Assembly: GCF_900129485.1 (NCBI RefSeq)
Contig: NZ_FQVW01000017.1
Span: 1-57,438 of the forward strand
DNA from: Ornithinibacillus halophilus
GTDB taxonomy: Bacteria > Bacillota > Bacilli > Bacillales > Amphibacillaceae
Reading direction: 5' to 3'
DNA: 57,438 nucleotides
The notes under the pieces are model-generated. The model did no database searches and was not told where the DNA came from. It saw only the letters and a program-made list of their open reading frames with translations. Made by a program: the position numbers and the translations under genes. Positions 46,478 through 56,698 of the stretch are shown piece after piece (position 1 is the stretch's first letter; each line of letters starts with the position of its first letter).

Positions 46478-47974
46478 TCATTTATTACTCGCATCAACAC
46501 AAAACTCTCCAAATACAGCATAGCAATTTTTCCCTTTTTCCTTGGAATGATACAAGGCAATATCTGCTTTTTTCGATAAGGTTTCTGCATCTAATCCATG
46601 GCGTGGCCCTATGGAAATACCTACACTTGCTGTTACATTTAAGTTTCCTATTTCATTATGCTTATAGATTTGTTTTTTAAATTCTTTAATAATGTTTTGC
46701 GCAATCTTTTCTGCTTCCACTTCATCCTTAATAGGAACAATGACAGCAAACTCATCACCACCTAAGCGATACGTGGAACCCTTTTCAGGTATCGCTTTTT
46801 TGATCGTTTTACCTACTTGTTTTAATACATAGTCACCACGATCATGTCCCAAATAATCATTAACCAATTTAAAGTTATCCAAATCAATCATGAATAATGC
46901 AAAAGGCTTTCGATTATCTGCAATTGCCAGTTGTATATCATCATCGAAGGATGCGCGATTCTTTAATTCTGTTAAACTATCATGAAAGGCTAAGTACATT
47001 GGCCAGGCTAACCATTTAGATATAATCAATGCAACAATAACAGACACAATCAAAATTATGATTAATTGTAAAATAAAGGCTTTTGTATTATCCATTAAGA
47101 CTGATTGAAGTTCGTAATCATTATATACAAGTTCTAACACTCGATTAGTTGATATACCTTGTGTTAAATCAGAGTTATAATATACATAACGGTATTGTGC
47201 TGATTTTCCATTCCAGTCACTTTTTAACTCTGCAACATCCTGGGTACGAACGGCCTCTTCAAATGCATCATAACGATCACTAGGCAAATGGGTTTCTTCT
47301 GTAACTTCTCCATAGAGGAAACCATCTGTATTTAATAGATTAACTGCATCCAATGATGGATATCTCTGCACTAAGTCATCAATCACATTAAAAAAGTTAA
47401 ACTCTTTAAAAATTGTTCCTTCTTCTAGTGAGAAACCCAATTCAATTATGTACTGTTTATCAGGTGTTGCCATGTAACTAAACTTTTTTATCTCACCTGT
47501 CTTTTGTTGTAAATCCATCCCATCTGCATGAAACTCGCCTGATTCCCGTCGTTCATCTAATAGAGATGCAAATTCACTACAACACTCGGAAAAATTTAAC
47601 CCAATATCATCTATAAAACTACTTTGAATAATCGTATTCTCATTATCTATTATGTATATATCCATTCCTAATGCTTGTTTTAGATCCTCGTAATCCCAGT
47701 TCTCCACATTTGGATTTTTATGGTATAAATCCATTAGATATTCTGTATTCTCATACATTTGAACTCTAGTATCTTCATCAAAGTAATTGTAAGCCTTATC
47801 AATCATAGCAATAGAATCAGAAACACTTGTTTCAATCTCATCTACTTGGATTTTATTACTTTCAATAGCTTGTCCTCTTTCACGAATATAATTAACAGTT
47901 GCAATCGTAAAAGAAATAACAACTGCAAATGTGATCATGATCAAAAATAGCCGTATTCTAAACTTGGACTTCAT
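46478..47974 (-). CDS. membrane-bound diguanylate cyclase (GGDEF) with extracellular sensor domain
   Basis: A 498-residue protein: N-terminal membrane helix (about residues 8-26), an extracytoplasmic dCache-like sensor of about 270 residues, a second helix near 300-320, and a GGDEF domain with intact active site RLGGDEFAVI (about residue 412) and SLTELKNRASFDDD upstream. It should make cyclic di-GMP. The inhibitory RxxD site five residues before GGDEF is absent (KGSTYRLGGDEF), so product inhibition is probably weak. GTG 47983 is possible, but ATG 47974 has GGAG at better spacing. Monocistronic. Confidence 0.92.
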   Translation of the reverse strand: MKSKFRIRLFLIMITFAVVISFTIATVNYIRERGQAIESNKIQVDEIETSVSDSIAMIDKAYNYFDEDTRVQMYENTEYLMDLYHKNPNVENWDYEDLKQALGMDIYIIDNENTIIQSSFIDDIGLNFSECCSEFASLLDERRESGEFHADGMDLQQKTGEIKKFSYMATPDKQYIIELGFSLEEGTIFKEFNFFNVIDDLVQRYPSLDAVNLLNTDGFLYGEVTEETHLPSDRYDAFEEAVRTQDVAELKSDWNGKSAQYRYVYYNSDLTQGISTNRVLELVYNDYELQSVLMDNTKAFILQLIIILIVSVIVALIISKWLAWPMYLAFHDSLTELKNRASFDDDIQLAIADNRKPFALFMIDLDNFKLVNDYLGHDRGDYVLKQVGKTIKKAIPEKGSTYRLGGDEFAVIVPIKDEVEAEKIAQNIIKEFKKQIYKHNEIGNLNVTASVGISIGPRHGLDAETLSKKADIALYHSKEKGKNCYAVFGEFCVDASNK

Positions 47975-48124
47975 TTTTGTCACTCCATTCTAAGTTGATT
48001 AAGCTATTAACCTTCTAAGTTATATTTGTATGGTGATAATATTAATAATAGTTACATTATAGTACCTTTTGCTTAATAAAGATACCTAAAAGATTAGGTA
48101 TTAGTTCCTATATTATTCCAAAAC

Positions 48125-48153
48125 AAAAGAGGCAACAACTGTGCCTCTTTTTT
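48125..48153 (-). terminator. intrinsic terminator of moaC-rex
   Basis: AAAGAGGCA and TGCCTCTTT around CAACTG, with T-rich sequence on the minus-strand side, just after the rex stop. Confidence 0.85.
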
Positions 48154-48158
48154 CCATA

Positions 48159-48800
48159 TTAATCGTTTTCTTTGTCTAATGGATAGTGTTTTAAGAAATA
48201 TACTAATGACTGTAACTCCACAGCTAAATCGATGTGATGAACGCGAATATGGCTTGGTACCGTAATTCGTGCAGGTGTGAAGTTAAGGATCCCAGTGATA
48301 CCTTTATCAACTAATCTTTCTGTGATTTTATCCGCTTCTGATGCTGGTATAGTTAAGATTGCCACTTTAACGCCATTGATTCGTTCTTCCAACTCATCAA
48401 TATGATAGATAGGAACGCCACCAATTTCCGTTCCAATTTTATCAGGACTCGTATCAAAGGCCATCTGTATTTTGGTGTTATTGTTTTTCATAAAATTATA
48501 ATGTAAAAATGCCGTTCCCAAGTTTCCCACACCGATTAGTGCTACTTCCGTTAATTCATCTTGATCTAGTGTTTTTCGGAAGAATCCAAGTAGATATTCG
48601 ACATTGTAGCCATATCCTTTTTTACCTAATGCCCCAAAATAAGAAAAATCCCGACGTATAGTAGCCGAATCGACTTTTACCGCCTCACTAAGCTCTTTTG
48701 ATGATACTCTTGTTTTTCCTTGATGTTGTAAATTATTTAAGAAACGATAATACAAAGGTAAACGTTTTGCAGTTGCTTGTGGTATTTTATTTTGTGCCAT
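48159..48800 (-). CDS. rex: redox-sensing transcriptional repressor Rex
   Basis: A 213-residue NADH/NAD-sensing repressor of fermentation and respiration genes. The N-terminal winged helix ([16 protein letters not shown] to [14 protein letters not shown], residues about 8-60) and the Rossmann NADH-binding motif [12 protein letters not shown] near residue 92 are both intact, as is the C-terminal swap helix. The ATG overlaps the moaC stop by one base, so the two are translationally coupled, the same order as in Bacillus subtilis. Confidence 0.97.
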   Translation of the reverse strand: MAQNKIPQATAKRLPLYYRFLNNLQHQGKTRVSSKELSEAVKVDSATIRRDFSYFGALGKKGYGYNVEYLLGFFRKTLDQDELTEVALIGVGNLGTAFLHYNFMKNNNTKIQMAFDTSPDKIGTEIGGVPIYHIDELEERINGVKVAILTIPASEADKITERLVDKGITGILNFTPARITVPSHIRVHHIDLAVELQSLVYFLKHYPLDKEND

Positions 48801-49297
48801 TATTTATCCTCCTCAAGTGAACGATGGAAATCTCCTGACTTTCCACCTGTCTTCTGAACCAGGTATGTTTTTCCAATAACCATTCCTTTATCTATAGCTT
48901 TACACATATCATAAACTGTTAAGGCAGTTGCTGATGCTGCCGTCAGCGCTTCCATTTCTACACCAGTACTACCCTTTGTTTTAACTAATACGTTAATCAC
49001 TAATTCATAAGTGTCTTCAGTAATCTTCCAATCAAATGATATATCAACACCTTTTAGTGATAATGGATGACACATCGGAATCCATTCTGACGTTTTTTTC
49101 GCTGCCATTATCCCAGCAACTTGTGAAACGGCCAAAACATCCCCCTTTTTAATTTCATTTCCTGTAATCTTATTATATATTTCTTTTGTAACAAAAACAC
49201 TAGACCTAGCAATTGCCGTTCGTTCAGTTTCTGTCTTATCACTTATATCTACCATATGTGCTCGTCCTTGAGCATTAAAATGGGTAAAATCCGACAT
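48800..49297 (-). CDS. moaC: cyclic pyranopterin monophosphate synthase MoaC
   Basis: A 165-residue enzyme that, with MoaA, converts GTP into cyclic pyranopterin monophosphate for molybdenum cofactor synthesis. Family motifs: the conserved start [30 protein letters not shown] with the catalytic His, and [23 protein letters not shown] near residue 117. No other moa gene is in the window. Cotranscribed with rex. Confidence 0.97.
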   Translation of the reverse strand: MSDFTHFNAQGRAHMVDISDKTETERTAIARSSVFVTKEIYNKITGNEIKKGDVLAVSQVAGIMAAKKTSEWIPMCHPLSLKGVDISFDWKITEDTYELVINVLVKTKGSTGVEMEALTAASATALTVYDMCKAIDKGMVIGKTYLVQKTGGKSGDFHRSLEEDK

Positions 49298-49428
49298 ACA
49301 CTCATCTCCAATTTAGTATACACCACTATTTTACCAAAAAATCCGGAATAAGTCGTGACAAATTTCACAAGTAGTATTACTAGCTACTTTCATGATAGAA
49401 TAAACGTATATTATTTGAGGTGAAAGTT

Positions 49429-51357
49429 ATGATTATTATGCAATTAAATGGAATCTCCAAATCCTTTGGTGCTGAAGAGATTCTATCAAATATAAAACTG
49501 GAAATAAAAGACAAAGACAGAATCGCTATTGTAGGGCGAAATGGTGCTGGTAAATCTACCTTGTTAAAAGTCATGGCTGGAGAGCTTTCCCATGATGAAG
49601 GGGAATTATTTAAACCGAAAGACCTTTCAATTGGGTATTTGTCCCAGCACACTGGTCTAGAATCCAATAACACCATTTGGAATGAAATGCTAGAAGTATT
49701 TGAATCACTCATTACACAAGAAGAAGAATTACGAAAACTTGAGAAGAAAATGGAGCAAGCTGCTCATTTATCTGAAAAAGATTATGAAAAGCTATTAAAG
49801 GACTACGATTTAAAACAGCAAATGTTTGAGAAAAACGGTGGTTATCGCTATGAAGCAGACATTAAGGCAGTTCTATCAGGTCTTAACTTCCTAGATTATG
49901 ATGATCAAACCCCTATCAACGAATTAAGTGGTGGTCAAAAAACACGATTAGCTTTAGGTAAGTTGTTACTTCTTAAACCAGATTTATTGATCTTAGATGA
50001 GCCTACCAACCATCTGGATATCGAAACATTAGGCTGGCTTGAGAATTACCTCGTTAGTTATCCTGGCGCCGTAACGATTGTTTCCCATGACCGTTATTTC
50101 CTGGATAAAACTGTTTCCATTGTCTATGAGATTTCTAGACATAAAACAAAAAAATACCATGGTACTTACAGTGACTTTTTAAATCAGAAAGCAATGAACT
50201 ATGAACAGGAATTAAAGGAATACGAAAAACAACAAACAGAAATTAAAAAAATGGAAGAGTTTATACAGAAAAATTTAGTACGAGCGTCCACTACTAAACG
50301 TGCCCAGAGCCGTAGAAAACAACTTGAGAAAATGGACAAGATAGATAAGCCTTTAGGTGAAGAGTCTTCTGCTTCGATCACTTTTCAAGTTCAAAAACGT
50401 AGTGGAAATGATGTATTAAAACTAAATGAACTCTCATTTGGTTATGATGACCAGCCATTATTTAAAAATATTAATCTACACATTAATCGTGGTGAAAGTA
50501 TTGCGCTAGTTGGACCGAATGGAGTTGGTAAAACAACCCTATTAAAAACAATTTTAGGAAAGCTTCAACCTACAAATGGTACCGTTCAACTAGGCACCAA
50601 TGTTCAAATTGGATATTATGACCAAGAACAAGCAAATCTTAATTCGCATAAAACCGTCTTAAATGAATTATGGGATGAATACCCCACGATCAATGAAAAA
50701 GACATTCGTACTATACTAGGTAATTTTTTATTTTCTGGGGATGATGTGTTAAAGCCGGTTCATTCGCTCAGTGGTGGGGAAAAAGCTCGTTTAGCTCTAG
50801 CAAAGCTACGAATGCAAAAGGCTAATTTATTAATTCTAGACGAGCCTACCAACCATTTAGATATTGATAGTAAAGAAGTCTTAGAAGCAGCACTCATGGA
50901 TTTTCCTGGAACAATTGTGTTTGTATCTCACGACCGGTACTTCATTAATAAAATAGCTGATCAAGTCGTTGAGATGCAGCAAGATGGAGTTACTGTCTAT
51001 TTAGGTGACTATGATTACTACATGGAGAAAAAACAAGAAGAATACGAATTACAACAGCTAGAGAAAACAGAAAGCGAAAAAGATAAAAAAGAAGATAAAA
51101 AACTAAGTTTCAAAGAAGAAAAACGGATTCAAAGTGAAAAGCGAAAGAAAGAACGTAGAATCACAAAACTTGAAGAATTAATTGAAGAACAAGAAGAAAT
51201 ATTAGCAGAGCTGGAAGAAAAAATGACGGCCCCAGAAGTATACGAAGACCATGAAAAAGCGTTAGAATATACGAATAAAGTAAATGAAGTCAAACAAGAA
51301 ATTGATCAATTAATGACCGAATGGACCGAGTTACAGGAAGAAGAAGTGCAGGAATAG
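49429..51357 (+). CDS. ydiF: ABC-F family ATPase, YdiF type
   Basis: A 642-residue soluble protein with two ABC cassettes and no membrane domain: Walker A GRNGAGKST and GPNGVGKTT, signatures LSGGQKTRLALG and LSGGEKARLALA, Walker B LLILDEPTNHLD in both. Between them lies the linker typical of ABC-F translation factors, and the last about 90 residues are a charged coiled coil. ABC-F proteins bind the ribosomal E site; the role of YdiF is unclear. ATG 49429 is chosen because GAGGTG lies at proper spacing. Divergent from moaC. Confidence 0.94.
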   Translation: MIIMQLNGISKSFGAEEILSNIKLEIKDKDRIAIVGRNGAGKSTLLKVMAGELSHDEGELFKPKDLSIGYLSQHTGLESNNTIWNEMLEVFESLITQEEELRKLEKKMEQAAHLSEKDYEKLLKDYDLKQQMFEKNGGYRYEADIKAVLSGLNFLDYDDQTPINELSGGQKTRLALGKLLLLKPDLLILDEPTNHLDIETLGWLENYLVSYPGAVTIVSHDRYFLDKTVSIVYEISRHKTKKYHGTYSDFLNQKAMNYEQELKEYEKQQTEIKKMEEFIQKNLVRASTTKRAQSRRKQLEKMDKIDKPLGEESSASITFQVQKRSGNDVLKLNELSFGYDDQPLFKNINLHINRGESIALVGPNGVGKTTLLKTILGKLQPTNGTVQLGTNVQIGYYDQEQANLNSHKTVLNELWDEYPTINEKDIRTILGNFLFSGDDVLKPVHSLSGGEKARLALAKLRMQKANLLILDEPTNHLDIDSKEVLEAALMDFPGTIVFVSHDRYFINKIADQVVEMQQDGVTVYLGDYDYYMEKKQEEYELQQLEKTESEKDKKEDKKLSFKEEKRIQSEKRKKERRITKLEELIEEQEEILAELEEKMTAPEVYEDHEKALEYTNKVNEVKQEIDQLMTEWTELQEEEVQE

Positions 51358-51360
51358 TTA

Positions 51361-51398
51361 AAGCACGCTTGAAAGAAAGATTTCAAGCGTGCTTTTGT
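51361..51398 (+). terminator. intrinsic terminator between ydiF and the RodA-family gene
   Basis: AAGCACGCTTGAAA and TTTCAAGCGTGCTT form a perfect stem, then TTGTTA; the A-run on the left also allows leftward use. Confidence 0.92.
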
Positions 51399-51422
51399 TA
51401 ATGAGTTATACACAAGTTCCAT

Positions 51423-52598
51423 CTACTTAAATAAATAATCGTTCTGAATATCTATTTCAACTGCAACTCGATAAACCAGGCCAAATCCTATCATTGTGGA
51501 TAAAACGGAACTTCCTCCATAACTTATTAACAATAATGGAATACCTGTAATAGGCATGATTCCGATTGTCATACCAATATTTTGGAATGCATGAATGAGT
51601 AACAGACTTAGGAAACCAAAACTAATATAAGATCCAAACTGGCTATTCTCAAAACTTTTTAAGCCAAGTGTCACCAGACGGTAAAGCATAATAAAGTAAA
51701 GCAAGATCACCAATGCACTACCTATAAAACCAAAGCTTTCCCCAATAATAGAGAAAATAAAGTCTGTATGTGCATCAGGTAGCTGTACAACTTGCAAGTT
51801 ATTCAAGCCTTTTCCAGTCAATTGACCTGAACCTAATGCTAACATTGATAAATCAAATTGGTACGTATCCCCACTAGCATTTTGCGATGGATCAAACCAT
51901 GTCATTAAACGATTAATTTGATATGGTGCAATCCCAATAGTATCCTCTGCTAACTCTGGAAAGTTCACAATAAACAATAAGGTAGAAACAGCTAATGCAG
52001 CAACTGTTAAAACTAAACCACCGATAATCTTCCAATCAATCCCAGATAATAGGACCATCATTCCTGCTATGAAGACATACACCATAGATGTTCCAAAATC
52101 GGGCTGCATTAAAATAAAAACAATGGGAATAGCCGTGATAACACCAATCTTAAGTAGTAAAAAGATATCACTTGGGATTGTTGGTACTTCATACTTCCCT
52201 TTATGCTGACTAATTGCTGCAGCCAAAAATAAAATTGTGGTGATTTTGGTAAATTCTGCAGGTTGAATAGACAGTCCTGGGAGTGTAAACCAACTTTTTG
52301 TTCCACGGATTTCAGCAGCTATTGATTCCGGACTAATAAGCAACACAATTAATACAAGGACACCAAATCCATAAATATAAATACTTGCTTTATATAGCTG
52401 CTCTAAATCAAAAAATTGAATGATAGAAACAAGAAATATCCCAGCACTAAACCAAACAATTTGTTTTATTACATAGTTTTGCCCTACATTTTGAGGGAGT
52501 TGTTCAGCATTATAAATCGCAAGTAAGCTTACTCCAATAAATAATAACAATAATAAGATAAAATCAGATTGTATGTAATGGGATTTATTATTCGTCAA
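51423..52598 (-). CDS. FtsW/RodA/SpoVE-family cell-wall polymerase
   Basis: A 391-residue SEDS-family protein with about ten membrane helices, polymerising lipid II into glycan strands with a partner class B penicillin-binding protein. Signature blocks: RGTKSWFTLPGLSIQPAEFTK near residue 99, the DAHTDFIFSIIGE loop with the essential Asp near residue 265, and GIMPITGIPLLLISYGGSS near residue 345. Overall it looks more like RodA than FtsW. Start TTG 52598 has only a weak site. It lies between ydiF and the DnaA-box cluster, an insertion relative to the Bacillus subtilis order. Confidence 0.9.
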   Translation of the reverse strand: MTNNKSHYIQSDFILLLLLFIGVSLLAIYNAEQLPQNVGQNYVIKQIVWFSAGIFLVSIIQFFDLEQLYKASIYIYGFGVLVLIVLLISPESIAAEIRGTKSWFTLPGLSIQPAEFTKITTILFLAAAISQHKGKYEVPTIPSDIFLLLKIGVITAIPIVFILMQPDFGTSMVYVFIAGMMVLLSGIDWKIIGGLVLTVAALAVSTLLFIVNFPELAEDTIGIAPYQINRLMTWFDPSQNASGDTYQFDLSMLALGSGQLTGKGLNNLQVVQLPDAHTDFIFSIIGESFGFIGSALVILLYFIMLYRLVTLGLKSFENSQFGSYISFGFLSLLLIHAFQNIGMTIGIMPITGIPLLLISYGGSSVLSTMIGFGLVYRVAVEIDIQNDYLFK

Positions 52599-52644
52599 AT
52601 TAGTAACACCACACTTCTATATATAGATATTTTACCTATGCACA

Positions 52645-52808
52645 TAATCCACAGAGATATTCACATGAAAACACGCATAATAATGGGATATCAACAAAGT
52701 TATACACATTATCCACAAACTCATATGAAACTGTCCACATTTTTATCCCAAATCACTGTTGTAGTTATAGCAGCTATTTAGTAACGTTATTCACACCTCT
52801 GTGGATAA
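52645..52808. promoter_or_regulatory. cluster of DnaA boxes between the RodA-family gene and tsaD
   Basis: Four perfect 9-mers matching TTATNCACA: TTATACACA (52700-52708), TTATCCACA directly abutting it (52709-52717), TTATTCACA (52787-52795), and TTATCCACA on the minus strand (52808-52800). One-mismatch boxes lie at 52645-52653 and 52657-52665. No AT-rich unwinding element or replication gene is adjacent, so a DnaA-binding cluster rather than an origin. Confidence 0.8.
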
Positions 52809-52810
52809 TG

Positions 52811-53821
52811 TTATTTTAATATCAAGGAAGGATTAGCATTTAGATCTAGCCCTGACCTTTTACCTTGATGATAGCTGATTGTTCCTGCAGCAGCTATCAT
52901 AGCAGCATTATCAGTGCATAGCTTTAATGGAGGTATTACTAAAGGAATATCTAAATCAGCAAACTTATTCACAAGTTCATTCCGAAGTCCTTTATTAGCA
53001 GCTACACCACCAGCAACAATTACCTGCTTAACGTTATGATTCAATGCCGCCTTTACCGTCTTAGTTGTTAACACATCTACAACGCTTGATTGAAAGCTTG
53101 CAGCAATATCTTTGTCCTCAAGTACTTCTCCTCGTTGCTTGGCATTGTGTATTGTGTTGATAACAGAAGATTTTAAGCCACTAAAACTAAAGTCAAAACT
53201 TCCCTCTTCTAACCATGCACGAGGAAAATCAATTGTCACATTTCCTTCAGCAGCTAAACGGTCGATATGTGGGCCACCTGGATATGGTAAATGTAACATT
53301 CTAGCAACCTTGTCGTAAGCCTCTCCAGCAGCATCATCCCGTGTTTCACCAATCACCTCATAATGACCATGTTCTTTCATCAATACCAATTCTGTATGAC
53401 CACCTGAAACGATTAATGCTAATAAAGGAAATTGAAATTCTTGTTCCAGTCGATTGGCATAAATATGTCCAGCAATATGGTGTACACCAATTAATGGCTT
53501 TTGTTTTGCAAATGCTAACGCCTTCGCAGCATTCACTCCTATTAGAAGTGCGCCAACCAATCCAGGTCCTTCAGTAACGGCAATTGCATCAATATCATCC
53601 CATGATAATTTTGACAGTTCAAATGCTTCTTCTAGAACCATGGTTATTTGTTCAACGTGATGTCTGGAAGCAATCTCTGGAACTACTCCTCCAAAACGCT
53701 TATGGCTTTCGATTTGAGAGGCAACCACATTCGTTACAATCTCGGATCCATTTTTCACAATCGCAACTGCTGTTTCATCACAACTAGTTTCAATACCTAA
53801 TATATATGTTTCTTTCGTCAT
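52811..53821 (-). CDS. tsaD: tRNA N6-threonylcarbamoyladenosine transferase TsaD
   Basis: A 336-residue ASKHA-fold enzyme that, with TsaB and TsaE, transfers threonylcarbamoyl to A37 of ANN-decoding tRNAs. Iron-binding [12 protein letters not shown] (about residues 112-116), [16 protein letters not shown] at the start, SGGHTELV and [12 protein letters not shown] near residue 272. A longer frame starts at 53836, but ATG 53821 overlaps the rimI stop as ATGA and has GGGTGA upstream. Its stop lies two bases from a DnaA box. Confidence 0.96.
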   Translation of the reverse strand: MTKETYILGIETSCDETAVAIVKNGSEIVTNVVASQIESHKRFGGVVPEIASRHHVEQITMVLEEAFELSKLSWDDIDAIAVTEGPGLVGALLIGVNAAKALAFAKQKPLIGVHHIAGHIYANRLEQEFQFPLLALIVSGGHTELVLMKEHGHYEVIGETRDDAAGEAYDKVARMLHLPYPGGPHIDRLAAEGNVTIDFPRAWLEEGSFDFSFSGLKSSVINTIHNAKQRGEVLEDKDIAASFQSSVVDVLTTKTVKAALNHNVKQVIVAGGVAANKGLRNELVNKFADLDIPLVIPPLKLCTDNAAMIAAAGTISYHQGKRSGLDLNANPSLILK

Positions 53822-54267
53822 ACTAAATTCACCCACATTACAATCGCATCCTCATTATCATCTTGATAGTAATTTTTTCGTATACCACCAGGGACCATTC
53901 CAAACTTTTTATATAACTTTTGTGCTGGAAGATTCGATGCTCTTACTTCTAAAGAAAGTCGTTTAACCCCTAGTGTAACTAATTGTTGCATTGTAAATCG
54001 AAATAACTTCTCACCCAACTTATTTCCTCGAAGGTCAGGCATGATGGCTATATTCGTTATTTGTGCATCATCCATTACAACCCAGGATCCAACATAACCT
54101 ACTATTGAGTCGTTAATTTCCATCACATAGTAATGGGCATGTTGGTTCCTTTCCACTTCTTGTATAAATATATCCTTAGTCCAGGGTGTTGAAAATGACA
54201 TTCTTTCTACTTTCAACACCCCTTCAATATCCCTTAACTTCATTTTTCTAATTTTTAAATTAGCCAT
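53818..54267 (-). CDS. rimI: ribosomal protein S18 alanine N-acetyltransferase-like RimI
   Basis: A 149-residue GNAT acetyltransferase. The acetyl-CoA loop is [16 protein letters not shown] near residue 80, followed by [20 protein letters not shown] and the Tyr general-acid region [15 protein letters not shown]. RimI acetylates the N terminus of ribosomal protein S18 in Escherichia coli; the target here is presumed. It overlaps tsaB by eight bases and tsaD by four, so the trio is translated as a block. Confidence 0.94.
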   Translation of the reverse strand: MANLKIRKMKLRDIEGVLKVERMSFSTPWTKDIFIQEVERNQHAHYYVMEINDSIVGYVGSWVVMDDAQITNIAIMPDLRGNKLGEKLFRFTMQQLVTLGVKRLSLEVRASNLPAQKLYKKFGMVPGGIRKNYYQDDNEDAIVMWVNLV

Positions 54268-54973
54268 TATTTTTTTGTTCCTTTTGTGATTGTAACCACT
54301 TGGATTCTGCCTCAGCTAATCTCAAGTAGTTTGGAGTTAAACCATGTGTAGAATCACTTTCCTTTTTCATACTTGCAAGTGCCAAGTCAGATGGCCTTGC
54401 AATTTGAATACTTTCACTAGGGAAAATTACTTGTTCGCCTAATATATCAAGAATAACTTCTCGATGTTTATCCATATCAGGGCTTAAAAATAATATCTCT
54501 CTTCCAGTGTCTTTAAGAATTCCTAACCAATCTTCCATTAACATATTTGTCTCTTTCTTAAGCTGTTCCATCTGGCTGTTGCTATGATTCCATTCATACA
54601 GACCTGTATAAACTAAGCCTCTTCTTGCATCAAAAAATGGACATAATGCTGAAGCAGTCAGCCTCCCTTGGTATGCTAAAACCTCTAAACTGGATACACC
54701 TACAATAGGAATATTTAGAGACCATGCAAGCGTTTTTGCTGTTGTTAGCCCTATTCTAACTCCAGTATAAGATCCAGGTCCTTTAGCTACCACTATTTTT
54801 TCTAGTTGGTCAGGGGTTATATTAACTTCTCTCATCAACTTGTCTACAGCCGGCATGAGACGAACTGAGTGATTTTTAGGTATATTGGTAATTAATTCTC
54901 CTAAAACCTCACTGCCTTTCATAATTGCCACACCTAAAGACTGGTTAGATGTATCCATTGCCAATATATACAT
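54260..54973 (-). CDS. tsaB: t6A synthesis subunit TsaB
   Basis: A 237-residue inactive paralogue of TsaD that binds it as a scaffold. ASKHA start ILAMDTSNQSLGVAIM and VVAKGPGSYTGVRIGLTTAKTLA near residue 63; it lacks the HxxxH iron site, as expected. AAGGAG precedes the ATG. Part of the thiL-tsaE-tsaB-rimI-tsaD operon. Confidence 0.95.
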   Translation of the reverse strand: MYILAMDTSNQSLGVAIMKGSEVLGELITNIPKNHSVRLMPAVDKLMREVNITPDQLEKIVVAKGPGSYTGVRIGLTTAKTLAWSLNIPIVGVSSLEVLAYQGRLTASALCPFFDARRGLVYTGLYEWNHSNSQMEQLKKETNMLMEDWLGILKDTGREILFLSPDMDKHREVILDILGEQVIFPSESIQIARPSDLALASMKKESDSTHGLTPNYLRLAEAESKWLQSQKEQKNNG

Positions 54974-54996
54974 ACTTGTAACTCCTTTATTTTAAA

Positions 54997-55452
54997 TCAG
55001 CCGATTAACTCCCGAACGATCGAATTAAAATGTCGACCTATTGGTTCAAAAGTCAATACTCTACTATGCTCGTCCTTATATTCAATATTTACATTCAATC
55101 TTTCTTCAGGTAAGTAATCCTCAATAAAATGAGCCCACTCAACAACGGTAATTCCACTACCATTAAAATATTCATCAAAACCAATATCTTCTTCAGAACC
55201 TTCTAGTCGATAAACATCCATATGGTATAGAGGTAATTCCCCTTCATATTCCTTAACAATAGTAAAGGTAGGACTACTGACTGTCCGTTTAATTCCTAGC
55301 CCATTAGCTAGTCCTTTAGTAAATGTTGTTTTACCTGCTCCTAAATCACCTTCCAAAGTTATAACATCACCAGGTTTTAATAATTGAGCAAGGTTTTCAG
55401 CTAATCGTTTTGTCTCTATCTCTGTTTCCGTTATTATTTGATGTTTCTCCAT
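54997..55452 (-). CDS. tsaE: t6A synthesis ATPase TsaE
   Basis: A 151-residue P-loop ATPase that drives turnover of the TsaBD complex. Walker A GDLGAGKTTFTKGLANGLG near residue 35, switch region SPTFTIVKEYEG, and VVEWAHFIEDYLP near residue 106. Four bases separate it from thiL; 23 from tsaB. AGGTGAT precedes the ATG. Confidence 0.96.
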   Translation of the reverse strand: MEKHQIITETEIETKRLAENLAQLLKPGDVITLEGDLGAGKTTFTKGLANGLGIKRTVSSPTFTIVKEYEGELPLYHMDVYRLEGSEEDIGFDEYFNGSGITVVEWAHFIEDYLPEERLNVNIEYKDEHSRVLTFEPIGRHFNSIVRELIG

Positions 55453-55456
55453 TATA

Positions 55457-56440
55457 TCACCTACTTAAATGGTTATATCCTTCTTTTTTTAACTGTATCC
55501 TTGATTGGCCGGTTCGTTCCAGATAAACACGTCCACTTCTGTCCTTTTTATCAGACACATATCCAATTTTTGAAAGTCGCGTATCACTTATCCTTGCTGC
55601 TTCTTCAAGTTTAGACCAATCAGATGGGGAAACAGTTCCTAATAACTCAAAATCTTCTCCACCAAAATACTTCCATTTTTTCTGATCGTTCAATGGAAAC
55701 TGATTATAGGATGGATGAGACGGTATTTTTTTATCAAATATAATTATATCCACTTGTGATGCTTCTGCAATCTCATTTGCTTCACTTGCCAAGCCATCAC
55801 TAATATCATTTAGACTTACTCTAGGTATAGTTTCAATAGCTTTTGAAAATTTTACTCTTGGAGTTGGCATACGATGCCTGTGAATAAAGTAATCTACGTC
55901 ATTAAACCGTTCCATACTAGTCGCACTAGTTAATAGATGGAGACCTGCTTGAGAGTCCCCTAAGTGACCTGTAACAAACACAACATCACCATCTTTAGCT
56001 AAATGACGATATCGTATTCTATTCTTATTGACAAAGCCAATGACAGTAACCGACAAAACTAGTTCATTTCCTGATACGGTATCTCCGCCGATTAAATCCA
56101 TACCGTAATGATTCGAGATAGCCTTGAATCCATTATAGATATCCTCTATTTCCTTAATAGACCAATTAGGTGGTATGGATATCCCTACTAAATAAAATGC
56201 AGGAGAGGCGCCCATAGCAGCTAAATCACTAATATTGGCTGCTAATCCCTTATAACCTATGTGAAAAGGTTCCATCGTTTTGCGAGAAAAGTGGACATTT
56301 TCAACTAGCATATCTTTAGCTACTACTGTCTCCTGATAGTTTTGAGTAAATACAGCAGCATCATCACCAGTACCTTTTCTTATAGTTGATTGTCTATAGA
56401 AATTTTGTTCAATATGTTTAATAAATTGAAACTCATCCAT
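55457..56440 (-). CDS. thiL: thiamine-monophosphate kinase
   Basis: A 327-residue PurM/ThiL-fold kinase that phosphorylates thiamine monophosphate to the active diphosphate. Motifs: RKGTGDDAAVF near residue 21, AANISDLAAMGA near residue 88, DLIGGDTVSG near residue 114, DISDGLASEANEIA, and FGGEDFELLGTV near the C terminus. First gene of the t6A operon. AGGAGT precedes the ATG. Confidence 0.96.
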   Translation of the reverse strand: MDEFQFIKHIEQNFYRQSTIRKGTGDDAAVFTQNYQETVVAKDMLVENVHFSRKTMEPFHIGYKGLAANISDLAAMGASPAFYLVGISIPPNWSIKEIEDIYNGFKAISNHYGMDLIGGDTVSGNELVLSVTVIGFVNKNRIRYRHLAKDGDVVFVTGHLGDSQAGLHLLTSATSMERFNDVDYFIHRHRMPTPRVKFSKAIETIPRVSLNDISDGLASEANEIAEASQVDIIIFDKKIPSHPSYNQFPLNDQKKWKYFGGEDFELLGTVSPSDWSKLEEAARISDTRLSKIGYVSDKKDRSGRVYLERTGQSRIQLKKEGYNHLSR

Positions 56441-56641
56441 GTTATCACGAACTCCTATATTTCTTCTATACTCATCATAGCAAAAAGTATAGAAAAGAAA
56501 AAATCTAAGTAATAGGTACCAGCCAGTAAGATTTGTAAAACTCCATCAATGAAGATTACAAGATTGAATATAGTACAAGTAGCAAATTATACGATTTACT
56601 TTCACTTAAAGATTTTACCGATAGAATATGTTTATATACAA

Positions 56642-56678
56642 TAAAAAACACATGACTTCAAAGAAGAAATCATGTGTG
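56642..56678 (-). terminator. terminator of the tRNA/rRNA transcription unit
   Basis: ACACATGACTTC and GAAATCATGTGT form a stem; the minus strand continues GTTTTTTAT. Lies 20 bases past tRNA-Asp. The rest of 56441-56641 holds no gene. Confidence 0.85.
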
Positions 56679-56698
56679 TATATGTATTATTATTTATA

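Noticed and set aside
49355-49370. Possible Rex operator upstream of moaC-rex (GTGACAAATTTCACAA)
   Set aside because: One half resembles TTGTGAAA, but the other half and the spacing do not fit the 18-bp Rex consensus; two mismatches in a short AT-rich palindrome are not enough.
52645-52808. Plasmid or chromosomal replication origin at the DnaA-box cluster
   Set aside because: No dnaA, dnaN or rep gene, no AT-rich unwinding element, and both flanking genes are ordinary chromosomal ones.
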